A stretch of 64,000 nucleotides of DNA, taken from assembly GCF_020042665.1 (NCBI RefSeq), contig NZ_CP083376.1, positions 1,710,001 through 1,774,000 on the forward strand. The letters run 5' to 3'. Under the pieces are notes generated by a model. The model made no database searches. It was given only the letters and a program-made list of their open reading frames with translations, and was not told where the DNA came from. Within the stretch, counting starts at the first letter, position 1, and each line of letters opens with the position of its first letter. Shown in pieces: positions 29,733 to 40,586 of the stretch. Source of the stretch: Pseudoxanthomonas sp. X-1 (GTDB lineage Bacteria > Pseudomonadota > Gammaproteobacteria > Xanthomonadales > Xanthomonadaceae). Both the position numbers and the translations under genes were made by a program.

Positions 29733-30461
29733 CTAGCGCACGCCCTCGGCGCGCAGCTGTGCGTCCAGTTCGGCCAGTCGCTGTGGTGTGCCTACGTCGG
29801 TCCAGCGACCGGCGTGGTGCTGGCCGGTGACGGCGCCGCGCGTCATCGCCGCGCGCAGCAGCGGCGCCAGCGGGAAGCGGGGCGGCTGTGCGTCCAGGCC
29901 GGGGCCGCCGGCGTCCGCGTCGAAGGCCGCGCGCCAGTCGCGCAGGATCGCGGGGCGATACACGCCGATGCCCGAATAGGTGTAGTTGCGCGCGTCGTCG
30001 CGGCGCGGCTGCAGACGGTCGCCGTCGCTGAAACGGAAATCGCCGCGCGGATGGTGCGGCGGGTTGTCGATCATCACCAGGTGCGCATCGCCGGCCGGCG
30101 TGCGCGGCAGCATGGCGAAGTCGAAGTCGGTCCACACATCGCCGTTGACCGCCAGGAACGGCGCCTCGCCCAGCAGCGACAGCGCGTGCAGCATGCCGCC
30201 GCCGGTCTCCAGCGGCACCGGGCCCTCGTGCGAATAGGCGATGCGCACGCCGAACGCGCTGCCGTCGCCCAGCGCCCGCGGGAACTGGTCCGCCAGCCAG
30301 CTGAGGTTGATGACGACCTCGCCGATGCCCATCGCCGCCAGCTTGCGCAGGTGCCAGACGATCAGCGGCGTCCCGCCCACCTCCAGCAGGGGCTTGGGCG
30401 TGTGGTCGGTGAGCGGACGCATGCGTTCGCCCAGCCCGGCGCAGAAGAGCAGGGCCTTCAT
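29733..30461 (-). CDS. murU: N-acetylmuramate alpha-1-phosphate uridylyltransferase
   Basis: A 242-residue nucleotidyltransferase that turns MurNAc-1-phosphate into UDP-MurNAc in the cell-wall recycling route that bypasses de novo synthesis and so gives intrinsic fosfomycin tolerance. The start MKALLFCAGLGERMRPLTDHTPKPLLEV holds the nucleotide-binding GxGxRxRPLT...PKP motif; GDVWTDFDF holds the metal-binding aspartates. amgK is directly upstream with a 4-base overlap, so recycling of MurNAc via AmgK and MurU is well supported by context. Confidence 0.9.
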   Translation of the reverse strand: MKALLFCAGLGERMRPLTDHTPKPLLEVGGTPLIVWHLRKLAAMGIGEVVINLSWLADQFPRALGDGSAFGVRIAYSHEGPVPLETGGGMLHALSLLGEAPFLAVNGDVWTDFDFAMLPRTPAGDAHLVMIDNPPHHPRGDFRFSDGDRLQPRRDDARNYTYSGIGVYRPAILRDWRAAFDADAGGPGLDAQPPRFPLAPLLRAAMTRGAVTGQHHAGRWTDVGTPQRLAELDAQLRAEGVR

Positions 30462-31483
30462 GCGCCGTGCGCCTGCAGCGCGGGGCGGATGCGCTGGTCC
30501 AGCAGCTGCCGCAACGGCTGCAGCTGCGGATGGCGCGGCAACACTTCGTCCAGATAGACGACGAAGCGCGGCAGATCGGGCAGGTACTGCGACTTGCCGT
30601 CGCGGTAATGCAGGCGGCAGAAGATGCCCAGGATCTTCAGGTGTCGCTGGATCCCCATCCAGTCGGCGTCGCGCAGGAACGTCTGCGCCGAAGGCGGCAC
30701 CGGGATGCCCGCCTGGCGCGCCTTGGCGTGATAGCGCAGCAGCCAGTCATCCACGCGCTCCAGCGGCCAGCTCAGGAAGGCGTCCTTGAACAGGCTCACC
30801 GCGTCGTAGGCCACCGGTCCGCGCACGCAGTCCTGGAAATCCAGCACCGCCGGGCCCGGCCGCACCGGCATGAGGTTGCGCGGCATGAAGTCGCGATGGG
30901 TCAGCACCTTGTGCTGGCCCAGGGCGTTGTCCATCAGCCGGCGCTGCACCAGCTCCAACGCGTCGCTGGCATCGCAGTCCAGGTCGATGCCCAGGTGCCG
31001 GCGCAGGAACCATTCTTCGAACAGCCCCGCATCGCGCTGCAGCAGCGCCTCGCCGAACACGCCCGTGCCTTCCGGCGGTGGGATCGCCTGCAGCGTCAGC
31101 AACTGGTCCATGGCCGCGTCGAACCAGGCATCGGCCTGCGCCGGCTCGCGCGCCAGCAGCTGCGCCAGGGTCGGCTGGCCGAGGTCTTCCAGCAGCAGGA
31201 AGCCGGAATCCACGTCACGCGCCAGGATGCGCGGCACGCGCACGCCGCCAGCCTCGAGCACGGCCTGCCAGGACAGCCACGGCCGCACATCCTCCAGCCC
31301 AGGGGGGGAGTCCATCACGATCAGCGACTCGGCCGCCCCCTCGGTGCGCCAGTAGCTGCGCTGGCCGGCATCCACGCTGGCCCGCTGCAGCGACAGATCG
31401 GGCACCGCCATTGTGAAGCGCGCCCAGAAAAGTCGCTGGTCCGCGCGGGCGTGTGCGCTCGAAGGCGAGGACGCCTCGTTCAT
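30458..31483 (-). CDS. amgK: N-acetylmuramate/N-acetylglucosamine kinase AmgK
   Basis: A 341-residue aminoglycoside-phosphotransferase-fold kinase that phosphorylates MurNAc at C1. The catalytic loop THRDFMPRNLM (His-x-Asp-x4-Asn) and the metal Asp in AVLDFQDCVRGPVAYDAVSL are clear. It pairs with murU by an ATGA overlap. The N-terminus (MNEASSPSSAHARADQRLFWARFTM) is not conserved; a start at a later Met is possible but would remove part of the nucleotide-binding lobe. It is divergent from xanB, with 69 bases between starts. Confidence 0.9.
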   Translation of the reverse strand: MNEASSPSSAHARADQRLFWARFTMAVPDLSLQRASVDAGQRSYWRTEGAAESLIVMDSPPGLEDVRPWLSWQAVLEAGGVRVPRILARDVDSGFLLLEDLGQPTLAQLLAREPAQADAWFDAAMDQLLTLQAIPPPEGTGVFGEALLQRDAGLFEEWFLRRHLGIDLDCDASDALELVQRRLMDNALGQHKVLTHRDFMPRNLMPVRPGPAVLDFQDCVRGPVAYDAVSLFKDAFLSWPLERVDDWLLRYHAKARQAGIPVPPSAQTFLRDADWMGIQRHLKILGIFCRLHYRDGKSQYLPDLPRFVVYLDEVLPRHPQLQPLRQLLDQRIRPALQAHGA

Positions 31484-31552
31484 GGAACGTGCCGCATTCA
31501 GGTCGGGGTGCGCAGGGTACACTGAGTCCAATATCCCCCACGGAAGAGACCC

Positions 31553-32956
31553 ATGAGCAAACTGCAACCCGTCCTGTTGTCGGGCGGCTCCGGCACACGC
31601 CTGTGGCCCTTGTCGCGCGAAGCCTATCCCAAGCAGTTTCTGCCGCTGGGAGACGAGAAGACGATGGTGCAGGCGACCTGGCTGCGGATCGAGCCGCTGA
31701 CCTCGCTGCCGCCGCTGGTGGTGGCCAACGAAGGGCACCGGTTCCTGGTGGCCGAACAGCTGCGCGAGATCCGCGCGCCGCAGCCGCGCATCCTGCTCGA
31801 GCCGGTTGCGCGCAATACCGCGCCGGCCATCGCCGCCGCGGCGCTGTGCGCGCTGGAGGACGGGGAGGACCCGCTGCTGCTGGTGCTGCCCTCCGATCAC
31901 GTGATCACCAATCCCGAAGCCTTCCGCAACGCGGTCGAACAGGCCAGCCCGGCCGCCGAGGCTGGCGCGCTGGTGACCTTCGGCGTCGTGCCCAGCCATG
32001 CCGAGACCGGCTTCGGCTATATCCAGGCCGGCGGCGGTCAGGGCGTGCAGCCGGTGCTGCGCTTCGTCGAGAAGCCCGACGCGGACACTGCCGCCCGCTA
32101 TCTGGCCGAGGGCGGATACTACTGGAACAGCGGCATGTTCCTGTTCAAGGCCAGCCGCTACGTCGAGGAGCTGCAGAAGTTCAACCCGCAGATGGTCTCG
32201 GCCGTGCGCGAGTCGCTGGCCAAGGCCAAGCGGGACGGCGACTTCATCCGCCTGGACAAGGACGCCTTCACCGCTTCGCCGTCCGATTCGATCGACTACG
32301 CGGTGATGGAGAAGACCGCCGACGCCCAGGTGCTGCCGCTGGACGTGGGCTGGAACGATGTCGGCTCGTGGTCCGCGCTGTGGGACGTGACCGAGAAGGA
32401 CGCCAACGGCAACGCGGTCGAGGGCGACGTGATCACCGTGGACACGCGCAACAGCTACGTCTACGCCGAAAGCCTGGTCGCCTTGGTCGGCCTGGACGAT
32501 GTGGTGGTGGTGGAGACCGACGATTCGATCCTGGTGGCCAAGAAAGACCGCGTGCAGGACGTCAAGAAGGTCGTGGCCCAGCTCAAGCACGACGAGCGCA
32601 GCCAGGCGGTCCTGCATCGCAAGGTCTACCGCCCCTGGGGAGCGTACGACTCGATCGACATGGGCGCGCGCTTCCAGGTCAAGCGCATCACCGTCAACCC
32701 GGGCGCGACGCTGAGCCTGCAGATGCACCATCACCGCGCCGAGCACTGGATCGTGGTGAGCGGCACGGCCGAGGTCACGCGCGGGGACGAGGTGATCCTG
32801 CTCACCGAGAACCAGAGCACCTACATCCCGCTGGGCGTGACCCATCGCCTGAAGAATCCCGGCCGCCTGCCGCTGGAGCTGATCGAAGTCCAGTCCGGCA
32901 GCTACCTGGGCGAGGACGACATCGTCCGCTTCGAGGACCAGTACGGCCGCACCTGA
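31553..32956 (+). CDS. xanB: mannose-1-phosphate guanylyltransferase / mannose-6-phosphate isomerase
   Basis: A 467-residue bifunctional enzyme: the N-terminal two thirds is the GDP-mannose pyrophosphorylase ([37 protein letters not shown]), and the C-terminal 110 residues form a cupin mannose-6-phosphate isomerase ([41 protein letters not shown]). It supplies GDP-mannose for lipopolysaccharide or exopolysaccharide (xanthan in Xanthomonas). No xanA or gum cluster is adjacent. A strong hairpin terminator follows. Confidence 0.96.
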   Translation: MSKLQPVLLSGGSGTRLWPLSREAYPKQFLPLGDEKTMVQATWLRIEPLTSLPPLVVANEGHRFLVAEQLREIRAPQPRILLEPVARNTAPAIAAAALCALEDGEDPLLLVLPSDHVITNPEAFRNAVEQASPAAEAGALVTFGVVPSHAETGFGYIQAGGGQGVQPVLRFVEKPDADTAARYLAEGGYYWNSGMFLFKASRYVEELQKFNPQMVSAVRESLAKAKRDGDFIRLDKDAFTASPSDSIDYAVMEKTADAQVLPLDVGWNDVGSWSALWDVTEKDANGNAVEGDVITVDTRNSYVYAESLVALVGLDDVVVVETDDSILVAKKDRVQDVKKVVAQLKHDERSQAVLHRKVYRPWGAYDSIDMGARFQVKRITVNPGATLSLQMHHHRAEHWIVVSGTAEVTRGDEVILLTENQSTYIPLGVTHRLKNPGRLPLELIEVQSGSYLGEDDIVRFEDQYGRT

Positions 32957-32983
32957 GCCGCCGCCCCGGCATAGCCAATAAGT

Positions 32984-33018
32984 CGAAGGCCCGCCCCACA
33001 GGCGGGCCTTCGGCGTTT
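32984..33018 (+). terminator. intrinsic terminator after xanB
   Basis: A 12-bp inverted repeat, CGAAGGCCCGCC and GGCGGGCCTTCG, with a 5-base loop 27 bases after the xanB stop, followed by GCGTTTAT. The U-tract is weak. Confidence 0.65.
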
Positions 33019-33133
33019 ATAACGTTCGACTGCCCTCGCGCTGCGCTCACGGCCCAGGTCGTCAGCATGGCGCAAGCCGTCCGGCGCCAAGGCGCGAAGG
33101 CCATCCACTCCCCCTCATCACAGCGAGGCCCGC

Positions 33134-34498
33134 ATGAGCGTACCGACCGCCACCCCCGCCGATCCGATGGCGCAGAGCCATCACAGCCTGAAACGCTCGA
33201 TCTCCAACACGCTCAAGGGCTCGGCCGGCAATCTCGTCGAGTGGTACGACGTCTACGTCTATTCGGTCTTCGCGACCTACTTCGAGTCCAAGTTCTTCTC
33301 CGCCGGCGACAAGAACGCCACGCTGTACGTCTGGGCGATCTTCGCGGTGACCTTCCTCATGCGCCCGATCGGCGCGTGGTTCTTCGGCCGCTTCGCCGAC
33401 CGCCACGGCCGCCGCGCCTCACTGACCCTGTCGGTGACGCTGATGGCGATCTGCTCGTTCGGCATCGCCATCGTGCCCACGGCCGCGACCATCGGCGTGT
33501 GGGCCGCGGTGTTCCTGGTGCTGGCGCGCCTGCTGCAGGGCTTCGCCACCGGCGGTGAATACGGGGCCAGCGCCACCTACATGTCCGAGGCCGCCGTGCC
33601 GGGGCATCGCGGCCTGCTGTCCTCCTTCCACTATGTCACCCTGGTGGGCGGCCATGTGCTGGCGCAGCTGACGCTGTTCCTGCTGCTGACCTTCTTCACC
33701 CGTGAGCACGTGGTGGAGTGGGGCTGGCGCGTGGGCTTCGCCATCGGCGGCGTGTCGGCGATCGTGGTGTTCTGGCTGCGCCGCACAATGGACGAATCGC
33801 TGTCCAGCGCCGCCATCGAGGACGCCAAGTCCGGCGCGGCGCGCAAGTCCGGCTCGCTGCGTGAACTGTTCGTCAACCAGTGGCGCCCGCTGCTGCTGTG
33901 CTTCCTGATCACGGCCGGCGGCACGCTGGCCTTCTACACCTATTCGGTGACCGGCCCGAAGATGATCCAGACCGCCTTCGCCGGCGACGACATCATGAAG
34001 GGCACCACGCTCAACCTGGCGGCGCTGACGGTGCTGATGCTGCTGCAGCCGCTCGGCGGCTGGCTGTCCGACCGCATCGGTCGCAAGACCCTGCTGGTGT
34101 TCTTCGGTGTGGGCAGCGTCTGCTACACCTGGTACCTGATCACCGCGCTGCCGCAGCAGACCACCTTCGGCGCGGCCTTCGCCATCCTGGTGATCGGCTT
34201 CGTGATCCTCACCGGCTACACCTCGATCAACGCGGTGGTCAAGGCCGAACTGTTCCCCACCTACATCCGCGCCCTGGGCGTGGGCCTGGGCTATGCGCTG
34301 GCCAATTCGGTCTTCGGCGGCACCGCGCCGATGCTGTATCAGTGGGCCAAGGGCGCCAAGCAGATGGATGCCTTCATCATCTACGCCACGGTGGTGATGT
34401 TCATCTCGCTGCTGGTCTACATCTTCTTCCTGAAGAACAAGGGCGAGAACTGGCTCGACCACGAGCACGTGATGCACACGCGCCACGGCAAGCGCTGA
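33134..34498 (+). CDS. MHS-family MFS transporter, KgtP-like
   Basis: A 454-residue, 12-helix major-facilitator protein of the metabolite:H+ symporter family. Family marks are GNLVEWYDVYVYSVFATYF at the first helix, FGRFADRHGRR in the 2-3 loop, and LLQGFATGGEYGASATYMSEAA. Closest in style to alpha-ketoglutarate permease KgtP, and likely to import a dicarboxylate or similar organic acid, but the substrate cannot be fixed by reading. An ATG at residue 12 (MAQSHHSL) is a possible start. It has its own terminator, so it is probably monocistronic. Confidence 0.88.
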   Translation: MSVPTATPADPMAQSHHSLKRSISNTLKGSAGNLVEWYDVYVYSVFATYFESKFFSAGDKNATLYVWAIFAVTFLMRPIGAWFFGRFADRHGRRASLTLSVTLMAICSFGIAIVPTAATIGVWAAVFLVLARLLQGFATGGEYGASATYMSEAAVPGHRGLLSSFHYVTLVGGHVLAQLTLFLLLTFFTREHVVEWGWRVGFAIGGVSAIVVFWLRRTMDESLSSAAIEDAKSGAARKSGSLRELFVNQWRPLLLCFLITAGGTLAFYTYSVTGPKMIQTAFAGDDIMKGTTLNLAALTVLMLLQPLGGWLSDRIGRKTLLVFFGVGSVCYTWYLITALPQQTTFGAAFAILVIGFVILTGYTSINAVVKAELFPTYIRALGVGLGYALANSVFGGTAPMLYQWAKGAKQMDAFIIYATVVMFISLLVYIFFLKNKGENWLDHEHVMHTRHGKR

Positions 34499-34522
34499 AC
34501 GCGTCAGGCTCAGAAGAAAGAA

Positions 34523-34556
34523 GGAAGGCCATCCGCGAGGATGGCCTTCCTGGTTT
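34523..34556 (+). terminator. intrinsic terminator after the MHS transporter
   Basis: A 12-bp stem, GGAAGGCCATCC and GGATGGCCTTCC, with a 4-base loop GCGA, followed by TGGTTTCC. It lies between the transporter and the converging glsB-like gene. Confidence 0.75.
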
Positions 34557-34579
34557 CCAGGACCTGTCGCGCCGTGGAC

Positions 34580-34846
34580 TCAGCGGCGGGAGAACAGGCT
34601 GGTCAGCCCCAGGATCACCACCGCGCCGAGCAGGGCGCCGAAGAAGCCGGCCGGCTCGCCGGCGGCATACCAGCCCATCTTCCGGCCGAACCAGCCGGCC
34701 AGCACCGCCCCGACGATGCCCAGTCCGATGGTCAGCAGGCAGCCCATGCGCGCGTTGTGCGGCGTGATCAGCCGCGCCAGCAGGCCGACCACGAAGCCGA
34801 CCAGGATGATGTAGAGCCAGCTGTCGCTTCCGAACAATCCGCTCAT
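34580..34846 (-). CDS. GlsB/YeaQ/YmgE-family membrane protein
   Basis: An 88-residue protein with three hydrophobic, glycine-rich helices (LYIILVGFVVGLLARLI, GCLLTIGLGIVGAVLAGWFG, GFFGALLGAVVILGLTSLF), the pattern of the transglycosylase-associated/YeaQ family. These small proteins are linked to stress responses, but their biochemical role is unknown. Two ATGs lie six bases apart; the one at 34846 has GAGG at 8 bases and is chosen over that at 34852. The gene is alone and converges with the transporter. Confidence 0.88.
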   Translation of the reverse strand: MSGLFGSDSWLYIILVGFVVGLLARLITPHNARMGCLLTIGLGIVGAVLAGWFGRKMGWYAAGEPAGFFGALLGAVVILGLTSLFSRR

Positions 34847-34979
34847 GCGCATGCCCTCGTGGATGATCGGCGCAGCCTAGCAGTTGCCGCTGGGAACGAG
34901 GGAGCAGCAACGAGGAACGAGAGGAAGGATGCGGAGGCGTGCCACCAAACCTCGTTGCTCATCACCCGTTCCTCGCCTC

Positions 34980-36470
<1,491 letters not shown>

Positions 36471-36698
36471 GGCGCTCCAGCTTCGAAATGAACGCACATG
36501 GTACCCCTGCCGCTACCGGCGACCGCATGACGGGGGCCTTCACGTAGGACTTTTCCTACACGGAAACGGGATGTTGCCCGGCAGCCGGCGGGGCGCTGCC
36601 CCGATATCGTGGCGGTGCGGGGAGGGAGGAGACTGGTTGCACCGGAGCAAAGGGAAACCGCCCGGCACAACCACCCTCATCGCACAAGGAGTGTCGCC

Positions 36699-37037
36699 AT
36701 GAAACCCGTTTCGATCCTGATCAAGTCGCTGATCCTGTCGCTGGCCCTGGCCGCTGGCGCGTTCGCCGCCGAGACCCGCGTCAACATCAACACCGCCGAC
36801 GCGGCCGCGCTGGACGCCGCGCTGGTGAACGTGGGCGCCAGCAAGGCCCAGGCCATCGTCGATTACCGCAAGACCAACGGCCCGTTCAAGAGCGCCGAGG
36901 AACTGGCGATGGTCAAGGGCATCGGTCTGAAGACGGTGGAGAAGAACCGCGATCGCATCGAAGTGGGCCGCTCGGCGGCCGCACCGAAGAAGCCTTCCGC
37001 CGCGGCTGCGCCGGCCAAGCCGGTCACCCGCCGCTAG
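36699..37037 (+). CDS. exported helix-hairpin-helix protein, ComEA-like
   Basis: A 112-residue protein with a signal peptide (ILIKSLILSLALAAGAFA) and one ComEA-type helix-hairpin-helix pair: VNINTADAAALDAAL and GPFKSAEELAMVKGIGLKTVEKNRDRI. ComEA-like proteins bind DNA in the periplasm during natural transformation. The Ala/Pro/Lys-rich tail (APKKPSAAAAPAKP) could help nucleic-acid binding. No other competence gene is nearby, so a competence role is likely only by family. ATG 36699 has AAGGAG about 8 bases upstream. Confidence 0.88.
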   Translation: MKPVSILIKSLILSLALAAGAFAAETRVNINTADAAALDAALVNVGASKAQAIVDYRKTNGPFKSAEELAMVKGIGLKTVEKNRDRIEVGRSAAAPKKPSAAAAPAKPVTRR

Positions 37038-37090
37038 AAGGCGCGCATGGTCACGGGGCGGGGCGGTGCCGGATGCACTGTCTCGGTCTG

Positions 37091-37198
37091 AAGGGCAGGA
37101 CGCCGCGTGACAGGCATGGATGCCGACAAGGATGTAGCCCGTTGACGAGGGCAGGGCAGGACGCCAGCAAGCTGGGCATGATGCCGACAGGGATGTAC
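37091..37198. repeat. two direct repeats of about 45 bp
   Basis: Two imperfect copies, about 37093-37136 and 37154-37198, each begin GGGCAGGACGCC and end with a GCATG(G)ATGCCGACA(A/G)GGATGTA pattern. Each contains a small palindrome (GGCATGGATGCC in the first copy). They lie between the ComEA-like gene and a terminator. Nothing else is coded in this gap. Confidence 0.75.
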
Positions 37199-37240
37199 CG
37201 CCGCCCGGGTGCGCCGCACGCATCCGGGCGGCTTCCTTTT
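37199..37240 (+). terminator. hairpin terminator before the hutD-like gene
   Basis: CCGCCCGGGTGCG and CGCATCCGGGCGG form a 13-bp stem with one mismatch around a 5-base loop, followed by CTTCCTTTTG. It could end the transcript of the ComEA-like gene, 160 bases upstream. Confidence 0.7.
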
Positions 37241-37323
37241 GCGCAGCCAAATGGCTGGCGCCTGCACTCCAAAGCGCAGCGCGCGCTCTAGACTGGCGCC
37301 CCCTGTCCACGCTCCCTGCGGCC

Positions 37324-37929
37324 ATGCCGACCAGTCGCGTCATTCCCGCCAACGAGTACCGTCGCGAACGCTGGCGCAACCAGCTCGGCTGGACCCGCCA
37401 GATCGCCAGCGGCGGACGCGACGCGCAGGACTGGGACTGGCGCCTGTCCATCGCCGAGATCGAGCGCGATGCGCCGTTCTCGCCGTTTCCCGGCATCGAG
37501 CGCGAGCTGGTACTGCTGCGCGGCCAGGGCCTGCGGCTGTGTTTCGACGATGGTGAGCAGATCGTCCTGCATCCGCCGCACGACCGGCTGCGCTTCAGCG
37601 GCGCGCGCGGGGTGCGCGGCGAACTGCTCGACGGGCCCACGCACGACTTCAACCTGATGTGGCGTCCGCAGGTGCTGGAGGCCGAGCTCCTGCTGCGCCC
37701 GCTGGTCGGGCCGATGCTGTTCTTCGCCGATGCGCGCACGCACTGGGCGATCCACCTGATCGGCGGGCAGGCGCGCTTCGACGCGGCCAGCGACCTGCCG
37801 CCGCTGTGGAGCGGCGACAGCGCGCTGCTGTATGGCGCGCCTGGCCGCACGCGCTATGCGCTGGAAGGCGGTGGTGAGCTGATCGCGGTGAAGTTCACCG
37901 CGCGCGATCCGTTCGAGCCCGGTCAGTAG
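37324..37929 (+). CDS. HutD/Ves-family protein
   Basis: A 201-residue cupin-like protein of the HutD/Ves family. The start SRVIPANEYRRERWRNQLGWTRQIA and later DWDWRLSIAEIERDAPFSPFPGIERELVLLRG are the family's core signature. HutD was first seen with histidine-use genes and Ves with cold response; the biochemical role is unknown. No hut genes are in view. The gene converges with the flavoreductase gene and overlaps it by 7 bases. Confidence 0.9.
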   Translation: MPTSRVIPANEYRRERWRNQLGWTRQIASGGRDAQDWDWRLSIAEIERDAPFSPFPGIERELVLLRGQGLRLCFDDGEQIVLHPPHDRLRFSGARGVRGELLDGPTHDFNLMWRPQVLEAELLLRPLVGPMLFFADARTHWAIHLIGGQARFDAASDLPPLWSGDSALLYGAPGRTRYALEGGGELIAVKFTARDPFEPGQ

Positions 37930-39548
37930 ACGTCGCGCCGGTAGCGGCCCTGCAGGCGCAGGCTTTCCACTGACGCATCGCCGAGCACCTCGCGCAGCAC
38001 CGCGTCCACGCCCGGGGCCATGCCCTCCAGGCTGCCGCAGACGTAGAGCGCCGCACCGTCGCGCATCCAGGCCTGCAGTGGCTCGCCCGCGGCGCGCAGC
38101 GCGTCCTGCACGTAGTGGTGTCCGCCCGGGTCGCGCGAGAACGCCAGGTCCACGCGCTCGAGCCAGCCGGCGTCCTGCCAGGCCGCCAGATCCTCGCGGT
38201 AGTGCAGGTCGTGGGCGCGCTGGCGCTCGCCGAACAGCAGCCAGTTGCGGCGCGCGCCCTGCGCGATGCGGGCCTTGAGCAGCGCACGCAGGCCGGCGAT
38301 GCCGGTGCCGTTGCCGACCAGGATCAGCGGCACGTCGGCGGCGGGCGGATGGAAGTTGGGATTGGCGCGCAGCCGCAGCGCGATCGGCGCGCCGACCGGC
38401 GCGTGTTCGCACAGCCAGCCGCTGGCCAGGCCGGGGCTGCCGTCGGGGCGGTGCATCCGGCGCAGCAGCAGATGCAGCGCGCCATCGCTCGGCAGCGAGG
38501 CGATGGAGTACTCGCGGTGCGGCAGCGGCGCCAGGGCGTCGATCAGCGCCTGCGGACCGGCCCCGGCCTCCACGCTGTCGGGAAGTTGGCGCGAGGCCAG
38601 GGCCCGGGCCAGGGAGATGTCCTGATCTTCCACACGCACCACCGCGTCTGCGTCCAGGCCGTGCGCTTGCAGCCAGGCGGCCACCGTGGCTGCTGCATGG
38701 CGCGGGCCGACCTCGACCAGGTCCCCGGCCTGCCAGTCGGGCAGCGTCTGTGGCGGCGTCAGCGCCAGGTGATAGACCGGGCCGCCGACGCTGCCGGGGT
38801 TGCGCAACGCGCGCTCGGCCAGGGTCCAGGCCTGGTAGCGCGGCACGCTCCAGTCGCCCAGGTCGGCATTGCCGGTCAGCAGCGAGAGGTGATGCTGCCA
38901 GTGGCGCAGCGCGGCCTCGTCGGCGTTGTCGACCTCGACCCGGTCGAACAGCGGCCGCGCGCCATGCGTGCGCAGCCAGGCATCCAGCTGCCGTCCGAAC
39001 GCGCAGAACCGCGCATAGGTCGCATCGCCCAGCGCCAGCACCGCGTATCGCAGATCATCCAACGCGGCCGGCCGCGCCAGCACATCGCGCACGAAGCCCA
39101 GCGCCGGCTCCGGCGGATCGCCTTCGCCCGTGGTGCTGACCACGAACAGGGCGCGCCGGTAGTGCGCCAGCCGCGCGCCATTGAGCGCGGCCAGGTCGAG
39201 CAGGTGCGCCGGCGTGCCGGCCTGTTCCAGCGACTGCGCCGTGCGCTGCGCCAGCTGCAGGGCGAAGCCGGTCTGGCTGGCATGGGCGACCAGGACGGTA
39301 TCGGCCTCGATGGCGCTTGCCGACGCGGGTGGCAAGCGGCGCGTGCGCCACAGGATCCAGCCGGTAAAGCCCACGTAGGCGACCAGCGCGGCGCCGGCCC
39401 AGATCCAGCGCGACGGGCGGGGCGGGCCCGGCCACCAGGTCCCCGGCTGCCAGACGAACAGCACCGCCGCCAGGGCCGCCAGCAGTGCCAGCGCCAGCGT
39501 GTTGCCCAGCGCCGCGCGCGGGGTCGAGAAACGCATCGACGCGCTCAT
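37923..39548 (-). CDS. membrane-anchored flavodoxin/NADPH-flavin reductase
   Basis: A 541-residue protein like the flavoprotein part of sulfite reductase or the soluble part of PiuB-like oxidoreductases. Two N-terminal membrane helices (GNTLALALLAALAAVLFVW and WIWAGAALVAYVGFTGWILW) are followed by a flavodoxin domain (TVLVAHASQTGFALQLA, VVSTTGEGDPPE, LALGDATYARFCAFGRQLD) and a C-terminal FAD/NADPH-binding reductase (REYSIAS for FAD, LILVGNGTGIAGLRAL for NADPH, LYVCGSLEGMAPGVDAVLREVL). It should pass electrons from cytoplasmic NADPH to a membrane partner, probably the PepSY protein. It is the last gene of the PepSY operon and overlaps apbE by 4 bases. Confidence 0.88.
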   Translation of the reverse strand: MSASMRFSTPRAALGNTLALALLAALAAVLFVWQPGTWWPGPPRPSRWIWAGAALVAYVGFTGWILWRTRRLPPASASAIEADTVLVAHASQTGFALQLAQRTAQSLEQAGTPAHLLDLAALNGARLAHYRRALFVVSTTGEGDPPEPALGFVRDVLARPAALDDLRYAVLALGDATYARFCAFGRQLDAWLRTHGARPLFDRVEVDNADEAALRHWQHHLSLLTGNADLGDWSVPRYQAWTLAERALRNPGSVGGPVYHLALTPPQTLPDWQAGDLVEVGPRHAAATVAAWLQAHGLDADAVVRVEDQDISLARALASRQLPDSVEAGAGPQALIDALAPLPHREYSIASLPSDGALHLLLRRMHRPDGSPGLASGWLCEHAPVGAPIALRLRANPNFHPPAADVPLILVGNGTGIAGLRALLKARIAQGARRNWLLFGERQRAHDLHYREDLAAWQDAGWLERVDLAFSRDPGGHHYVQDALRAAGEPLQAWMRDGAALYVCGSLEGMAPGVDAVLREVLGDASVESLRLQGRYRRDVY

Positions 39549-40573
39549 GCCGCCAGCGCGGCCTCGAACTGCGGCGTCATGTGCTCGCCGGCGCCCTGCG
39601 CGCCACGCACCACGAAGCGCGCCGCCAGCCCATGCGCGCGCGCGAACGCCAGTCCCGCCTCCAGTCCCATCACCGTCAGCGCGGTGGCCCAGGCGTCGGC
39701 CTCCATCGCCGTGGCGGCCAGCACGCTGACCGCGGCAGTGGTCTGTTCGACCGGGCAGCCATGGCGCGGGTCGAGGGTATGCGAATAGCGCATGCCGTCC
39801 TGTTCGAAGCGATGCCAGCGATCGCCCGAGGTCGCCACCGCGCAGGCCTTGAGCGCCAGCACGCGCGGCGGCAGGCCGCCATCCTCGTCGGCACCGGTCT
39901 CCACCAGCACGCGCCAGGGCGTGCCGTCGGGCTTGCGGCCGCGGCCGGCCAGCTCGCCGCCGACTTCCACCAGCGCGTCGTGCAGGCCATGCGCGTGCAG
40001 CGTGTCCAGCAGCAGATCGACCGCATAGCCCTTGGCGATGGCCGACAGGTCCAGCTGCGCGCCGCCGGGCTGCAGCAGCTGCGCCCCCTGCGCGCGCCAT
40101 TCCAGGTCGCGCCAGCCGGGGCGCTGGCGCACCTGCTGCAGGACATGATCGGCAGGGCGACCGCGCAGGTCCGCTCCGGCGCCGAACCCCCAGGCCTGGA
40201 CCAGCGCGCCGCAGGCCGGATCGAAGGCGCCGTCGCTGTCGCGGGCGATGCGCAGGGCGGCCTCCATCACCGTGGCGAACTCGCTCGGCAGCGTGTGCCA
40301 GGTCCCGGCCGCGGCGCGGTTGAAGCGGCTCAGGTCCGAGCCCGCTTCCCAGGTGCTCATCTGCGCGACCACGCGGTCCAGCTGCGCCTGCAGCGCATCG
40401 TGCAGGCGATGCAGGCCGGTGCCCGCCGGGACCACGACCCGCGCCGACCAGGTCGTGCCCATGGTCTGCCCGCCCAGGCGGGCCAGTTCGAGGGGGGAGG
40501 CGACGGCGGGCACCATGGGAAGGAGAGGGCTTAAGACAGCCAGGCCGCAGGCGCATCGGCGCCATGCGCCCAT
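39545..40573 (-). CDS. apbE: FAD:protein FMN transferase
   Basis: A 342-residue ApbE-family enzyme that attaches FMN from FAD to a threonine or serine of a periplasmic or membrane protein. A signal peptide (LAVLSPLLPMVPAVA) places it outside the cytoplasm. Motifs are TMGTTWSARVV, QMSTWEAGSDLSRFN, LDLSAIAKGYAVD, the metal-binding HTLDPRHGCPVEQ and TALTVMGLEAGLAFA. No lipoprotein cysteine is seen. The most likely substrate is the DUF2271 protein two genes upstream, which has a DGVTGPT motif. Neighbouring genes are read in the same direction with gaps of 13 or fewer bases. Confidence 0.94.
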   Translation of the reverse strand: MGAWRRCACGLAVLSPLLPMVPAVASPLELARLGGQTMGTTWSARVVVPAGTGLHRLHDALQAQLDRVVAQMSTWEAGSDLSRFNRAAAGTWHTLPSEFATVMEAALRIARDSDGAFDPACGALVQAWGFGAGADLRGRPADHVLQQVRQRPGWRDLEWRAQGAQLLQPGGAQLDLSAIAKGYAVDLLLDTLHAHGLHDALVEVGGELAGRGRKPDGTPWRVLVETGADEDGGLPPRVLALKACAVATSGDRWHRFEQDGMRYSHTLDPRHGCPVEQTTAAVSVLAATAMEADAWATALTVMGLEAGLAFARAHGLAARFVVRGAQGAGEHMTPQFEAALAA

Positions 40574-40586
40574 CGTGCGTCGTGGC

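Noticed and set aside
31484..32845. Open frame joining amgK to the region opposite xanB
   Set aside because: The upstream 450 codons lie antisense to xanB, have no motif and contain a His/Val/Gln-rich composition typical of shadow frames.
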